DNA from: Benincasa hispida
Taxonomy: Eukaryota; Streptophyta; Magnoliopsida; Cucurbitales; Cucurbitaceae
Direction of reading: 5' to 3'
NCBI RefSeq assembly: GCF_009727055.1
Contig: NC_052354.1
Location: 52,932,960-52,996,959 of the forward strand
DNA: 64,000 bases
A program made the position numbers and the translations under genes. This document shows positions 22,643-36,123 of the stretch, in pieces (within the stretch, counting starts at the first letter, position 1; each line of letters begins with the position of its first letter). The notes under the pieces are model-generated. The model searched no databases and was not told the DNA's origin. It saw only the letters and a program-made list of their open reading frames with translations.

Positions 22643-23319
22643 GAACAAAAACTTCATTCTAAAATTCTTTCCATAACATTTTGTAAATGAAGAGGTCGAA
22701 GAAAAGTAGAAAAGTTTATATTTATTATTTGAAAATTTGGAAGTTATAATGTGAAGGAATGTGTTTGTATGAAGTGATGCAATTTTGTAGATCTATGTGT
22801 CTATATGAAGTGATGCATCAAAAGATTTCAGAAGGTGTGATATTGTATGTTTAAGTGTGGTGGCAAAATAGATTATATTGAAGGAAGGAAAATTAAGAAT
22901 TTCTAAAAATTTTAAGGGCAAAAAGGAAAGATGAAAATTCTCCCCTTATTATCCCTTTTAATAAAGTATAAATATAGATATAGATAAGAGATGTAAGCAT
23001 ATAATCTCGCTAGGTTTATAAAAATGTGGACATCAACAGAAATGTTGCAAGGTCCCAATTTCTATGGAAATCTCAATTGGGATATTGATATCAATGAATA
23101 TTTCTAAAAAAATACTAAAACATCATTTTAAATAAATTATTGAAATTGATACACAAACGTTTTGTTTTCATATTTTGCATTTTATTGCTTATTTTCTAAG
23201 TTTCATGTGTGAATTTTTTTTGACGTGATGGAAATGTTGATTCTCTCATTATGTAGATGTCAAATCCAGATAAATGTAAAAATGTTAGTATGTTGACAGA
23301 AATTTATAATACCATGGTC

Positions 23320-23640
23320 TTGCATTAGTTACAAGTCTCACAAAAATTAAGTTGGATATTGAACCTATAAATTTGTTAAAGATAGTCTCATATTAGTTAA
23401 AAAGTAAAAATAATGAAGTTGAATATTGTACCTTTATATCCATAGGAGATGTAAGAATAGTCTCACTTCACATTAGTTAGATATAGAAATAATTTAAGTT
23501 GAATATTAAACATTTAAATGTATATATAATTTTAGAAATATTAGTCAAAAGTCAAAATGAATTAGGTTCAATACACATTGATAAAAAGAGATACGAATAT
23601 AGCCTCACATTAGTTAAAATAAGAATAATTGCATTATCAT
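23320..23640. repeat. Degenerate repeat cluster, 'tctcacattagtta' unit
   Basis: The unit (A)GTCTCACATTAGTTA plus AAGTTGAATATTGAAC recurs near 23323, 23390, 23470 and 23608 with irregular spacing. Further units lie near 19935-20040 and 20385-20415. It is an old, decayed dispersed or tandem family of unknown origin. Confidence 0.6.
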
Positions 23641-23811
23641 TTTAGTTGTTTATTATTTATGACTTGAATGCCCAAAAGAATTAAATTCTAGGAACGTTTC
23701 CTTTAATTATCTTCACCAATTCTTGATTCTTTTTATTGAACATGTTTATCACTCGTTCTTTTTTTTTTTTTTTTTTCCTTCAAATTTTTAACTACTCTTG
23801 ACTTTAAAGGC

Positions 23812-24000
23812 CCGTTTGGATTGGCTTATTTATTGTTTTTTTTTTTTCAAAAAATTCATTTTTATTTAAATACTTTTGATCAAAACTTTTTAAAATACAC
23901 TTCAAAAATTATTTCGAGTGATTGTTAAACACTCTAATTTGTTTTTAAATGACTTATTGTTTAAATTAAGTACTTGAAAATATATTTTAAACGCTTCGAA
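23812..24000. repeat. MITE-like repeat, copy 2
   Basis: GGCCCGTTTGGATTGGCTTA is followed by ATACTTTTGATCAAAACTTT, AAAATACACTTCAAAAATT and GTGATTGTTAAACACTCTAA. This is the same word order as at 14500-14665. The right end TTTAAACGCTTCGAA is too decayed to give a clean inverted repeat. Confidence 0.55.
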
Positions 24001-27000
24001 TAAAAGATAGATATCAATTACTATCACTAAATTAAGTTCACTTTAATATTTTTCTTTCTTAAACTATTCACTAAGACATGAAGGTTAATTGACCATAAAA
24101 AAATAGATTGTCATTCTTTTTCATTAATTTTGTCAATATACTTGAATTTTTTAGCATACATCGGTATTTTTTTTTAAAAAAAACAAAGAGTATATAGGTT
24201 AAAAGAGATAAATAAAAATTTTAAATTGAAGAAATCAAATTAAAAATAAAATATTAAAAATTTCGAACTCTCGGAAATATTTTATTCTCACTTGGATAAT
24301 AATGCCATTTTTGCATGCATATTTGTAGCAAAATTTGAGAACTTCAGCTTGTATTTATTAATGAATATTTTAATAATGGAATTACAAGAGCTCTCGAAAA
24401 TTGTTCTAAATTAATAATATTATTAATTAGGGCACGTTTAATAAACCAAACTTATTTTTATTTTGAGATATGGTTTGGAGAATTTAAAAGCATTTTTTCA
24501 AGTAGAAAGAAAACAAATATTTTAGGTCGGTTTCTTAACTATTTAGTATTTTATATTTTTGTCTTTTGAAATTAAACATATTTTCTCTCATTTTTTTCAC
24601 AATGGTTCGTAGAATTAAATTCTTAGTCAAATTTAAAAGATGAAAACAAATTTTTAAATACTACTTTTTAGGTCTCAAAATTTGGATTAGTTTTTTAAGA
24701 TACGGGTAAAAAGTATATAACAAAGCAATAAATTTAGAGACAGAAGATGTGTGTTTTTAGGCTTCATTTTAAAAATTAAAAAAAAAAAACAAATAGTTGC
24801 CCAATCGAATTTTAGTATTTATTATAAGAAAATTAATAGTGAAGTTGTTATCGGTGGTTCTTTTAGCTAGGTAGACAATCAAGTTTATGTGTTATGTTCT
24901 CAATTGCATTGAGTTTAGTTGACATATAGATGTGTTTTTTAATTTTATGATTCAAATGGTAGAAATTTTGAAAACAAAAATTATATATATAATTATACTA
25001 AAAAAAAAAAAAAATAAACACTCGATTGATTAAATACACTATTTCATGTCATAATTAAACTCAATTCATTCATTAATTTTTTTTAAAGAAATAGAGGAAT
25101 GAGGATTCGAACCACAAACTTCTTACTATTACATATGTATGCCAAGTTGAGCTAAGCTCACTTTGACCTCAATTCTTTTGTGTTAAATTAAAGTCTATAT
25201 AATATAATATATTTATACATTATATGTATATAAAACAATCGTTATACAAAATGCATAACATAAAACATATCCATAAATTAAGTTAATAATACTTTATATT
25301 CAATTTAATGTTTAGTTAGTAACTCTAGGTAATTTTATAGTTCATAAATACATTATCAGATATATTTAAATTATTGTTTAAATTGAGATTCAATTTCTAA
25401 TCTTATTTCAGATATATATAAAAACATGAAATAATACCGGTTTTCTTCTATTAAATCTCTTACTTTAAAATTTATATTTTCATATCACACTAATCAAACA
25501 GATAAATGGGGTGATCACCATTCCTATTCCTAATTTAACACAATATTTTGAGAAAAATATATCTTCAATATTGATATGGTGTACTTTTCAAATTAATTGT
25601 TTTCTTGTAAAGGGTAATTTTCAAATTACAAAAACATAATGTGTTCATATTAAATTTTAGTTGGTGCATAAATAAAATATAATAAAAATTTGCTTAATTA
25701 ATATTCTCCACTCAACTTGAGATGGCTATGGCTGTCATGTTCCCTTTTTGCAACCCTTCAATTATCACCCTCCCCTCCTCTAGGTCCCTACTCTAATTTA
25801 TACTTTTTTTAAATTTTCTGTTTTTTTTTTTGTGATAAAAATATTTGTCCACATAATGAAATTGTATTCTTATATAATGAGATAAGACATCATGGTATAA
25901 ATTTTAAAAATAATAAAATGACAAAGTGACATTTAAAATTTAAAATGTAAATGAATATATATGAGCTGTCTCTTTTTAATATTAAATATTTGCTTGTTCT
26001 TTATTTTTCTTAGTTTTATAAATTTAAATAGTCCAACTAGATTAATATCAAGAAAGGTCATTCCAAAATTTAACCTTCTCCATAAGATCAAGAATTAACT
26101 AAATAGAGAAATTATGATTGAAAATATTTAGATGTTAGGTGAAAATTATTCTTAAAATTTTCAGACAAAATTTTAGAAGGGGAATCGAATCACATCAACT
26201 GATAATGGTGTATTTATATCTCGAGTTCTACTGAATTGGTGTCACAATGATAATTCACACGTAAAGTAAGATAAGCAGACGTTGTATATATACCATTTGT
26301 ACTATGTTCACGTTAGTAAATAAAAATTAAATTAGAAAGCAAAATTGACACCTCACACACATATGGATTAGTGAAGGTATATGAGATATCATACATTAGT
26401 ATAATTCAATGAATTCACTGCTTTTCCAACCGTGCATTAATAAGAAAAATACAAAAGTTGGTAAATGGTTTAGTTTATTCTTTATTTTTATAATAGGACG
26501 AAGATTGAATTCAACTTAAAAAGAAAGAGTACATGTCAATTAGTATAGAATTAAGTTCACTTTTCACAAATCAAATGTCTTATTTATTAACAATTTGTTG
26601 GGTTTCATTTTTTATTTTTAAAATTAAGACTTAATCAAATTATTAAAAAAATAAAGCCTATAAACTTTGAAAATTAAGCATGCCTTATAATGAGGTTGAA
26701 ATATGGGTTTTAGTTTATGATTTCTTTTTATGCCCTCAACTTTTGATAATTTTCTATTTTTTTCCTTTAATATCTAGAAACTCAATTATATATTTTTTGC
26801 ACCTTTTCATCTTATAGTTATCCTTTTTTTTTTTTTTAATCATTACATGAAATAAGTAAATAAATAAATAAACAAGAAGAAGAAGAAAATTTAGGCTAAG
26901 TTGAGAAAAAGTGATGATTTTTTTCAAACTTTCAAAAGGAATAACAATATAGTCCATACTTTTATGTAATTCTCAATTTGATCTTAAAATTTTGAAACTC

Positions 27001-28270
27001 TCAATAATTTTTTTGTGTAAAAAAAATAAAATTTGCCAACTCAAAAATTCAAAAGCAAAATTAAAAAAAAATAATAAAATAAAAACTCTCATTCACAAAC
27101 TTATCAAGTATCATGCAATGAAAAAAATATCATCAACCAATTGTAATATTTACAGTAAAAATGATATAATTGAAATTTTTTAAAACAACATGAGCTTAAT
27201 TAAAATTCAAACTTAAATTACATCGAACAAAAAAAAAAAAAAAAAAGAAACATATACACACATATAATTGTGTATGAATGTATATGTGTGTGTGTATATA
27301 TAATATATATATATATATTTATAAATTTATTTTATTTATTTATTTACTATTGAAGAACAGCATAAGTTTTAGAGGCAATAGTTGAGAAAAATGAAAAAGA
27401 GGGGACAGATCTATCAAAATAGCCCTAACTGTGCTGCCACCATTGCCGTCAGATCCCAACCGCACGTACATTTATGACTTTTTTCTTAATTTTCTCACTC
27501 GTCTTTTTCATTTTTTCAACACTTTTTTAATATTATTTTTCTCTAATTTTTTTTCCCGTCAAGTTAAACCCATTTTAACAAAAGAATAAACAAAATTATC
27601 AGACACAGTGCTCGGACCTTGGTCTAGAGTGTGATGGCGTGCCCCAACAATTGTTGAAGCACTAAATTACCGTCATCTCAAGATTGATAATTTGATAGTA
27701 TATGTTTTTTACTAATTGAATTATGTTTATTTTAACTTTTACCAACTGAACTAAACTCATATAGATAAAGCCATTTCTTTTATATAATAATATTTGAGTG
27801 CAACCCGCTTCATACATCACCTTCGAAGGAAAAGATGTTTAAATTTTTTAAAAAATATATAAGTTTAGCACAAATTTAAGAAAGCATTTATAATTAATAA
27901 TAATAATTATTATTTTTTGGCAAGTGAATTGAAAATGAATTACCTGAAAATAATTAGGAATAATTTGCTAAATCTAGCTTAAAAGTACATAAACAAAAAT
28001 ACTAAGTCAAACAAAAAGTAAAAATTGGAAAGATTTTAAATTTCTAATTTCTGGATGGAGAATACATACGAAATAGTAAAGACGAAGGAATTAGAAAGTC
28101 AGAATTGAAAATGGGATGTGTGGGACAATTTCATAAAAAAGCTAACTCCATCTTTACAAGCTTCTTCACTATTGTTTTTCCTCTCTCTCCTCACTAAGTT
28201 CCATTATTCTAAATTGGGATTGGTGTGACCTTTAAAAAAAAAAAAAAAAAGAAAGAAAGAAATTCTTGAA
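24001..28270. other. Gene-free AT-rich DNA upstream of MIR396 (plus strand)
   Basis: No coding region is supported; the longest frames are Lys/Asn/Ile-rich translations of AT-rich DNA. Minus-strand tRNA-like SINE remnants lie at about 25085-25160 (GGTTCGAATCCTCA in reverse) and 26178-26245. A TG/TA microsatellite is at 27280-27320. A GC-richer island with GCTGCCACCATTGCCGTCAG lies near 27430. Confidence 0.4.
25085..25160 (-). repeat. tRNA-like SINE remnant with good B box
   Basis: On the minus strand an A-box-like GAGCTTAGCTCAACTTGGCA is followed by a B-box-like GTGGTTCGAATCCTCATTCC. The spacing of about 45 bases matches tRNA-derived pol III promoters. The cloverleaf is incomplete, so it is a SINE-type module and not a working tRNA gene. 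Confidence 0.6.
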
Positions 28271-28277
28271 ATTTTGC

Positions 28278-28287
28278 TATAAGTATA
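28278..28287 (+). promoter_or_regulatory. TATA box of the plus-strand MIR396 gene
   Basis: TATAAGTATA lies about 115 bases before the hairpin and is followed by a pyrimidine-rich leader (TCCCATCACTTTCCCTCTC). This is a normal position for a plant pri-miRNA core promoter. Confidence 0.5.
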
Positions 28288-28394
28288 GTAGCCATTGAGC
28301 CCTTCATATCTCCCATAACCATATGCATTCATTTTTTTTCCCATCACTTTCCCTCTCAATTTTCTCTTCTGCCAAACAGGTTTATTTTATTTTT

Positions 28395-28581
28395 GATCCT
28401 CTTTGTATTCTTCCACGGCTTTCTTGAACTGCATTTCATGATCTTCTTCTTCTTGAAAAAATAAAAAAAAAAAGAAAAAAAAGTAATTTTTTAATTTTTT
28501 AAAATTTTTAGTTTTCTTCTTTGCTATGAATTTCAATGGCTGCAGTTCAATAAAGCTGTGGGAAGATACAATAAAAGGATC
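28395..28581 (+). ncRNA. MIR396: MIR396 precursor (miR396a-like)
   Basis: The 5' arm at 28411-28431 starts UUCCACGGCUUUCUUGAAC and ends UG. It is the miR396 sequence with G instead of A at position 7, a variant known in some plants. The 3' arm at 28545-28565 is the canonical star strand, GUUCAAUAAAGCUGUGGGAA plus G. The outer stem pairs GATCCTCTTTGTATTCTTCC with GGAAGATACAATAAAAGGATC, and the loop is about 110 bases and AT-rich. In plants miR396 targets GROWTH-REGULATING FACTOR mRNAs and so limits cell proliferation in leaves. The gene converges on a second MIR396 gene 7.5 kb away. Confidence is high because both arms and the pairing are visible. Confidence 0.95.
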
Positions 28582-31379
28582 AACCACAAAAAAAAAAAAA
28601 AAAAAAAAAAATGTAATTCTTCTTCTTCGACCTATGAACTACATCATCAATCCCTTTTAGGTATAATCCTTCTTCTATTTCTCATTTTTTTTTTCCTTTT
28701 TAGGTATGGTAAAAAAAAAATCTTTTAATAAATTGGATTTCTTTTAATCATATTTTCCCCCCCAAAAAAAACCCATATCATTGGAAGATTTTTTTCCTCT
28801 TATTTTTCTTGAATTTTCATTTTGAATTTTGAATCACAATAAAACAAGAAAGAACATGTTGACTTCTCCAAAAAAAAAAAATGTTGATTTTATTAGCCCT
28901 AGATAATTTTTGTGAAATATATTGGATCTTATTATATATACTTGAAAACAAACAGAAACACTCATAAATATATAGCTGATTTTAGTTTTTTTTTTTTTTT
29001 TATCCTTTTCTTTTTGTGTTTGTGAGTTTGTAGATATATAATTCCATAGAAAACTATAGTTAAATAGTTTCATTTTTGCTTTTATAAATTCTTATGAAAA
29101 GAAAAACATAAATTCACTAGAATATTCTTGTCCCTCTATCTCCATTTCTATGTAATTTAATTATTTAATCATTTAATTTTTAAAATCAGCTTTCTGGCTT
29201 TGTTTTTGCTGCTTCCCCATGTGTAGGGTTCCCTTTACAAATTGCAGGCTACAAGCAAACAAACAGAAGATAGGAACAAGAAAGAAGAAAAATTTTCCAT
29301 TCATGAATTGGAAAAAAAGTATATGGCTTTTAATTATTATTTTATAAGAACTATAGCTAAATATATTAATTATCCGTGTATTTGTACTACATATCTCTCT
29401 GTATATAAATGTAGCTCTCTATAAAGGTAGCAACAAGTCACACTCCAATTTAATTTACTGTCTCTTTTTTCCTCACATACATATAACAAAAATAAATTTG
29501 TTTTCTTATTTCATTTATTTATTTTTTTTTCATATTCAACGACGATGTAGGGTGAAAAGTTTGAACTTCTGACAATCTCTTAGTTGAAGACAATAATATT
29601 GATTTGACCGATTTATACGACAACGTAATTTATAAGCTTTGTTTTTAGCTTTGTTTTTGTGTTCCTTTTTCCTCTTAAGATCTATTTATGTAATTTTTTT
29701 TCTAACCCTTTTCTAAATTTTAATTAAAATTTATCTAATTAGTGAATTACATGATTTGGTGTGACAATAATAATTTATCAATTTAATGAGATTAGCATTA
29801 TGCGGCTGAAGTAGTTATATAAATTAAGATATGTACTATATAAATATTAATAGAGTGTACTATATTTGTCCAATTAGAATCTATGCAATTAACATCATTC
29901 TAATTTATATAACACACTAAAATAAAAATAAAATAACGTTGTGGTGAGTTTAATTTCATTTAATATTAACCAATGACAATGTTTCATATACAAGGGTTTT
30001 TCTTTTACTATTCTCATCCATTCGTGGTGAAAGTGAGCTTAAGTGGAAATGATTTAATTTGGTATATTTTATTTTTTCTTTTGAGTTCCGAAGAAATTAT
30101 ATATATAATTTATTCATTGTTGAGCTTTTATATGGTTGGTTTGATTATATTTTAAATAAAAATCCAAAATTATAAAAAATTATAAAAGATACTATATTAA
30201 TGTTTAATTATGATATTTTAAGTAGATTTGAAGCACAAATGATCTTATATTGCTAATACATATTGTATGTCAGTTGAGTTAAATTCGTTTTAGGAAAAGT
30301 TATTAATTTAATTTACAAAGTGATATGTTATATACTTGAGTAAATTATCCACATATTATTGGTGTTAAATCAACCTTTTTTATCCTATTTAGGAGAAAGA
30401 CGGTGAACGCTAGCTTTTTTTTTCTTCCAGAACTTTTGGCCGTTAACACAAACACTATGTCAGTTTGAGTTACGTTTGCTTCAATATAAATCTTAACTAT
30501 TTGGGTTCCCAAATGTCGACGGTCTATTATATCCTTAATAGAATATTCCATCCTATTTCCCCTTTAATTTCCATACCAAAGCACAGCAACTTCTAATTAT
30601 CATTTATTTCCTTAGTAAATCCCTACATTGAAAGTGTGTTCTAATTAAGTGTTATTTCATGAAAACCTCAATCAAATAAAGACCTAAATGATTTGTCATT
30701 CATATCTCCAAAACTTATAGAAGTATTTTTTTTTCAAGAGATTTTCTTGATGAATATGTTTATAGAGTTTTTTTTCCCCTCCCAAGAGAGAGATCACTTT
30801 GAGTTAAGAACAATTATTATCCTTCTTCTTTTGCTTTTAGTACCAACAAAAGTTTGCCAACAAATTTCCAAACTTTCACATCAGATCAATGAAGACACAG
30901 AGGGTATTACACATGTATTTGTGTGATAAAAAACTAGAGATAGTTCTCTATGTAAAAATTCAAGTACTAATAGTGACTTGACTATGCAATTTTTGCAGTC
31001 CAACACATGGGTGACAAGTACTAGAGAGGAAGGGATATTTTTTTTCATAGTAGAGGAGAGAGCTTTTCAAAGCTTGCACCATTTTGTCTCTTAAATTTCA
31101 ATTTATAATTAGAGTAATTCCATCGGCTAGCACTTTTATATCTAACAATTAATGTATAGCATCAATTTTTAAAGAATCGTAAATATAACAAAATCTATCC
31201 GTGAAAGATTCAATCGATGATGGACTTCTATCAACGAATTAACGATATAGTCTATCACCAATAAACTCGAAGAGTTGAATCTAAATTTTGCTATATCTAC
31301 AAATTCTTTTATATTGTGTTATATCTACTAATATTTTAGGCATGATTGCTATATTTGCAACTTTTCCTTTTAATTTAGG

Positions 31380-31790
31380 TTAAAATTATAAGTACTATAT
31401 AGTTCCTAAACTTTTAAGTTCGTATTTATTTAGTTCTTAATCATTAAAAAGAGACGAATCAGTTCTTTGAACAACTTTTAGGATTTTCATGTCTATTTGA
31501 TATTAAAATTTTAAGAATTATATCTAATAAGTTCTTAAACATTCAATTTCATGCCTAACAAGTAATTTTATTCAGTTTTTTAAAATCACGTAGGCACTAA
31601 ATTGAACGTCTATGGTCTGATTAGATATAAAATTAAATTTATATATAATGTATTTGTTAATCTTTTCATTTTTTTCGAATATATTAGAGACTCATTAAAT
31701 ACAAAATTGAAAGTTTAGAGATTTTATTAGTCATTTTTAAAGCGTAGGTATCTAAGAAAAAAAAAAAAACTAATCTTAGGCAAAATACGC
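31380..31790. repeat. Foldback-type segment, 'ctaataagttcttaaac' family
   Basis: Phrases TTCCTAAACTTTTAAGTTCG and ATATCTAATAAGTTCTTAAAC on the left are mirrored by ATTAAATACAAAATTGAAAG and TTTAGAGATTTTATTAG on the right. Related fragments occur near 9120-9430, 36545-36700, 48400-48790 and 55400-55580. No coding capacity. Confidence 0.45.
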
Positions 31791-33734
31791 CTACCTCTGA
31801 ATGAAATTAGTACCTAACATAGTCTTTTATTTTGAACTAAAAGTCTTATACATCTTTGAAGGAGAAAAGTACACTAAACATTTCACACATTAATGGACCT
31901 ATAAATAACTTTGAGTTCACAATTAAAGTCTCTCTAGCCAAAAGACACTTATGGATGGACAAAAAAAAAGAAAAAAAAGAAAAAAAGAAAAAAAGAAACT
32001 CCATCCTTTGAAGATTTCAATCTATTTTGCTTTTAAAGGGATTTTCAAGGAAACCCTAAATTGTACCCCTCCCCCTCTCTTTCTTCAATAAAATTGTATT
32101 GTGTACCAAAAAAAGACAAACTTTTTTTTAAAAAAAATAAAATAAAATAATTCCACCCCCTATTAGAGAGGAAAATAAGGACATATGTTTAATTTTTCTC
32201 TTCCACATATGGTCTTGTTTTTGTTAGCTAAAGCCCCACATCCATTGCCCATAATCTTAGGTAGTATACAATTATTTTGAAAAGTAAGCCATTATTTTCC
32301 AAAAGTGTCTCTCCACCTACCACTTTAAAATAATTTATAGAGTGATAAAAACAAAAAAAGACAAACAAAAATACCCAAAATGCCCAAATGCTTCAATATG
32401 AACTATATGGTTGTGAATTTCCTTTATATTTCCCATTCTCTTTAATTTTCTTTAATATATGTTCATCATATATCCTCAAACTTTATGTTATATGTACACC
32501 TAACTCTTTATAACATTAAATTTTGTGTTACATTACTAAGGTCTACTTTTCACTTTTTTGTTCAAGTATTTATAGAGCAATATGTCCCTCAAATAGTACA
32601 CCTATTACTTTTATTTAATATACAAAATAATTGGAGTTTGAAGGAACATTCAAACTTTTGACTCCATTTGATTTTTTACAGTTAAGGTTGTCCATATATG
32701 GAGAGAATTATTTGACTCTAACATTATGAATGAAAAGATATGAATTTTTCTTGCCAAATTAAAAGTAATTCTTTTCCCCTTTTTATCTTTTTACCCTATA
32801 GTTATATAGTCCTAAATAGCATAAACTACTTTTTAACTTAAACCTTTTGAATGACTTCAACTATTAGCTTATTCTTTTTTACTCATATTTCACTCTAAAT
32901 CCCTAGTAGCTATATAACAGGAGAAACTTTGCAAATGAGATTCCAAAGTGAATGATGATTGAAAATTATTGTAAATTGAGGATACTTAAAAAAAAAAAAA
33001 AAAAAAAAACAACTGTATTTTTGTTGAAGTCAAGCAAATTAATTGTTCTTAAAAGCTATTTGCTTTTGTTGATCCGATCATAGTTCAACGGATAAAGATG
33101 TCAATTATCATTTCAAAATTTGACGGTCATCTAATCTCACATTTGTAATTATATTGAACTAAAAATAACTATTTGTTGTTTTCTTTCGTTCTTTAGCTAA
33201 AGTTCTTTGCATTAGTAAATTTGATTAGCACAATTTTACGGTAATTGGAGGTTTGAATTTTCATAGCTTACATTAATTATTAAAAAAAGACTATAATTTC
33301 TTAAAGAGTAGCTTAGAAAATTGTTCTGTAAAGCAAAGCCCCTAAATTAAACAACCCTTCTTAATATCTTTGTTCAATTTTTTGTTCCATATATTCATAA
33401 AATGTTTGATAATTTCAAATAAGTAAATTAAAGGGTGGAGCAAACAAGAGAGAATAATCCTCATCTTGATTTGGTTTAGATACGTACGTACTTACATATA
33501 CATACATACATATATTATTTAAAACACAAAGATCACAAGATACATTGAACCTGTTATTCTTCAAACCCTAAGGAAGCCAAAGAATAAAATAAATAATTAC
33601 AGTGTCCATAACATCAAATAAAACAACCACTCTGTTTTATTTTCTGATTTTAAAAATAAGTTTACAAATATAAGAGTCGTTATAAAAAAAGAAAAAGAAA
33701 AAAAGGTCAACTTATTTATAAATATAATAAAATA

Positions 33735-33850
33735 TTATTGTCAATTAGTGATAGTATATTAGTGTCTATTATTGATATGGATAGATATCTATAAGCATCT
33801 ATTGTCATTTAATATCAATAGACAACAATATTTTACAATATTTGAAAATA
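33735..33850. repeat. Palindromic CTATTG/TGATAG repeat patch
   Basis: TTAGTGATAGTATATTAGTG, GATATGGATAGATATCTAT and ATATCAATAGACAACAATA are overlapping short palindromes and near-palindromes. The same type of sequence is clearer at 50314-50403. Confidence 0.5.
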
Positions 33851-34604
33851 TTTTCAATAGTTTTGTCATTTGAAATAACTACTCTAAATATAACTTCTAC
33901 CTATACAGTTTTTTGTTTTTATTTTTTTATTTTTATAATACATACTTTTGAAGAATATTTCAAACAAGCCATGCAAAATTTAAAAACTTGATTTTAATTG
34001 TAGAATTCAAATATGTCTTTTTAAAAGGTTAACAAACCAAAATACTTTTGGAAAATATGAAAAAGGAAAAAAATGATTTTAAAAAAAAAAACTCATAATC
34101 ATTTAATTTACAATTCAAAGGTTACACACAACTTATTCCCATATGAAAAAGCATATATAATTCCACAACATAGACACAAATGGATCTGAATTTAAAACCA
34201 CACACAATAATTGATAATGTAATGATCAAATTCTTGAACTTACAGAAAACATAATAAAACCTATATCCAACACAAGAAGTTATTATTATTATTTTTTTTT
34301 TATTGTTTCTCTAAAGTAGTGTAAATTAAATTCCTATCTAACAAATAAATAAATATGCTGCCCCTTCATTTTACATTCTCTGTGCAATCCACACAACGCT
34401 TTGGAATTATTTACTTAAAGCACACACAAACAGCTCATAAATGCTGTATCAGAGACAGTGACATGGTTTTTTTTTTTTTGTCTTTTTCATTAAAAAAATA
34501 TTTTTATATTTTGAAATTGGTTCAACCGTGTACTTTCAATAAATCTTAAATTTAACCCGTCGAAATTAATTTTTATAGAAATAGGTTCAATAGTAATAAT
34601 AAAG

Positions 34605-34996
34605 ATAAATTGCAAAAACCACAAAACTTATACAAGTATTAAATTTGAACCGTCAATCTTTAATAGTGGCAGAATTACCACCCTTGAAGTATGGTAATAG
34701 TTATATTTATATCCTCAAACTTTCAATTGTAAAAATCAACCCCTAAAGCTTATGTAAGTGTTAAAATTGGACTGCCAGGTGACAAAATAGGTAGAAATTG
34801 AGTCCCTAAATGATAGAAATCGAACCTTCAAACTTATACTATTGTTATAATTGTTACAATTTCAACAATTATGTAAGTTTGATGGTCAATTTTAACACTT
34901 GTGTAAGTTTGAAGACTCAATTTTTATAATTTGAAAGTTTGAGAGTATAATTACAATTATTATTATACTTTAGGGGTGATTTTTACACTCGACCCT
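34605..34996. mobile_element. Foldback MITE of the 'acccctaaagtatgatg' family, copy 2
   Basis: The left end runs from AAATTGCAAAAACCAC through ACCACCCTTGAAGTATGGTA. The right end has TATACTTTAGGGGTGATTTT. Inside, AACCCCTAAAGCTTATGTAAG and its mirrored forms (AATTATGTAAGTTTGATGG) make a long imperfect hairpin. It is the best preserved copy of this family in the window. Confidence 0.75.
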
Positions 34997-34999
34997 AAT

Positions 35000-36120
35000 A
35001 ATAATTATCATGTAAAAAAAATACAATGAAGTATCAAGACCATTACATAATTATAAATGCATGAATATGATGTATCCAAAAAAATCTACGAGTTTTAACC
35101 CGATAACAAAGCAACTTTATTGTCCATTACCACTAAATCACCACCCTTTGCAAGTCAAATCGATGCTTGTTGCACTGGGGCCACTATAGTAGGTGTTAAA
35201 GTATGAGTGTTTTGTATCCATTAAACAAAGTTGGATCATAATTGTATAGTCGTATATAACTAGAAACATATATTGGAGACTCCTCAAAGTACTTATAGTA
35301 TCATTATGAATATTCAACTAAAATTATGAAAGTCTAAAAGTATACGTACCCAATTCAGATGTGAAATGATTATGGCATAATATGTTTCCAAAATTTACGG
35401 TGAAAATGTTAATAGATATTGAAATTGGACATTTTGAAAGTATATAGATAAAAAATAGATAAATTCTATATTATAGGGACAAAAAATAGTATTTATATTT
35501 ATATTTATTTATTTTGCATTTAAGGCTTTGATTTGTACGGTACAAGAGAAAGGGAAAAAGAAGATGAAGTGAAGTAATAACTAATAACTAATAAGACAGA
35601 GAGTGGTTCAAAAAATGATGTAAGAAAGGGACAAAATTTAACGTTTTTCACAGAAATGTAGGAGATGGGAAATTTGTAGCAAAAAAAAGAGCCAATAGGG
35701 TAATTAAAAAAAGAAATAAATAATAAATATATTAAATGAACATCATCATTGATGATAAAAAGGAAAGGTGAGGAATCTTCTCCCTAAAACCAACCATTTT
35801 CATTCAACAAATAAACTTCATTTTTTTTCAAAAATTAAAAATTAAAAAAAAAAAATCCAACCAACTCAATTGGTTAAATATGTGCACGAGAAAACTGCAT
35901 AGATTCGATTCAATTCAATTTATGACTTATATATTGACGACAGAAAGAAAAAAAAATAAAAATTTAATGTTATAAATAATTTTCAGAGAATCGAATCATA
36001 TCAAACAATATATATATATATATATACTCACCAAAATATAAAAAGTGGAAAATGAGGCATAGGGTTTTTGTCTTGACCTTCAAAAATAATAGAGAGAAGT
36101 CTTTCATATTAAGGCCTAAA
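35000..36120. other. Gene-free DNA between the MIR396 genes, right part
   Basis: No coding region is seen. A tRNA-like remnant (CCAACTCAATTGGTTAAATA, then AGATTCGATTCAATTC) lies at 35866-35925. An (AT)n run lies at 36009-36026. The sequence just before 36124 is the 3' flank of the minus-strand MIR396 gene. Confidence 0.4.
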
Positions 36121-36123
36121 AAT

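Larger units (their letters stand above)
28600..34600. other. Gene-free DNA between the two MIR396 genes, left part
   Basis: No coding region is supported. The region holds many A and T homopolymers, a (GAAAAAAA)n-like low-complexity tract at 31960-31998, a foldback-type segment at 31380-31790 and CTATCA/TGATAG palindromic words at 31195-31260 and 33735-33835. A decayed tRNA-like module lies at about 33085-33150. Confidence 0.4.

Noticed and set aside
30345..30551. 68-codon minus-strand frame
   Set aside because: No motif, AT-rich surroundings, no support for a promoter or a homologous family.
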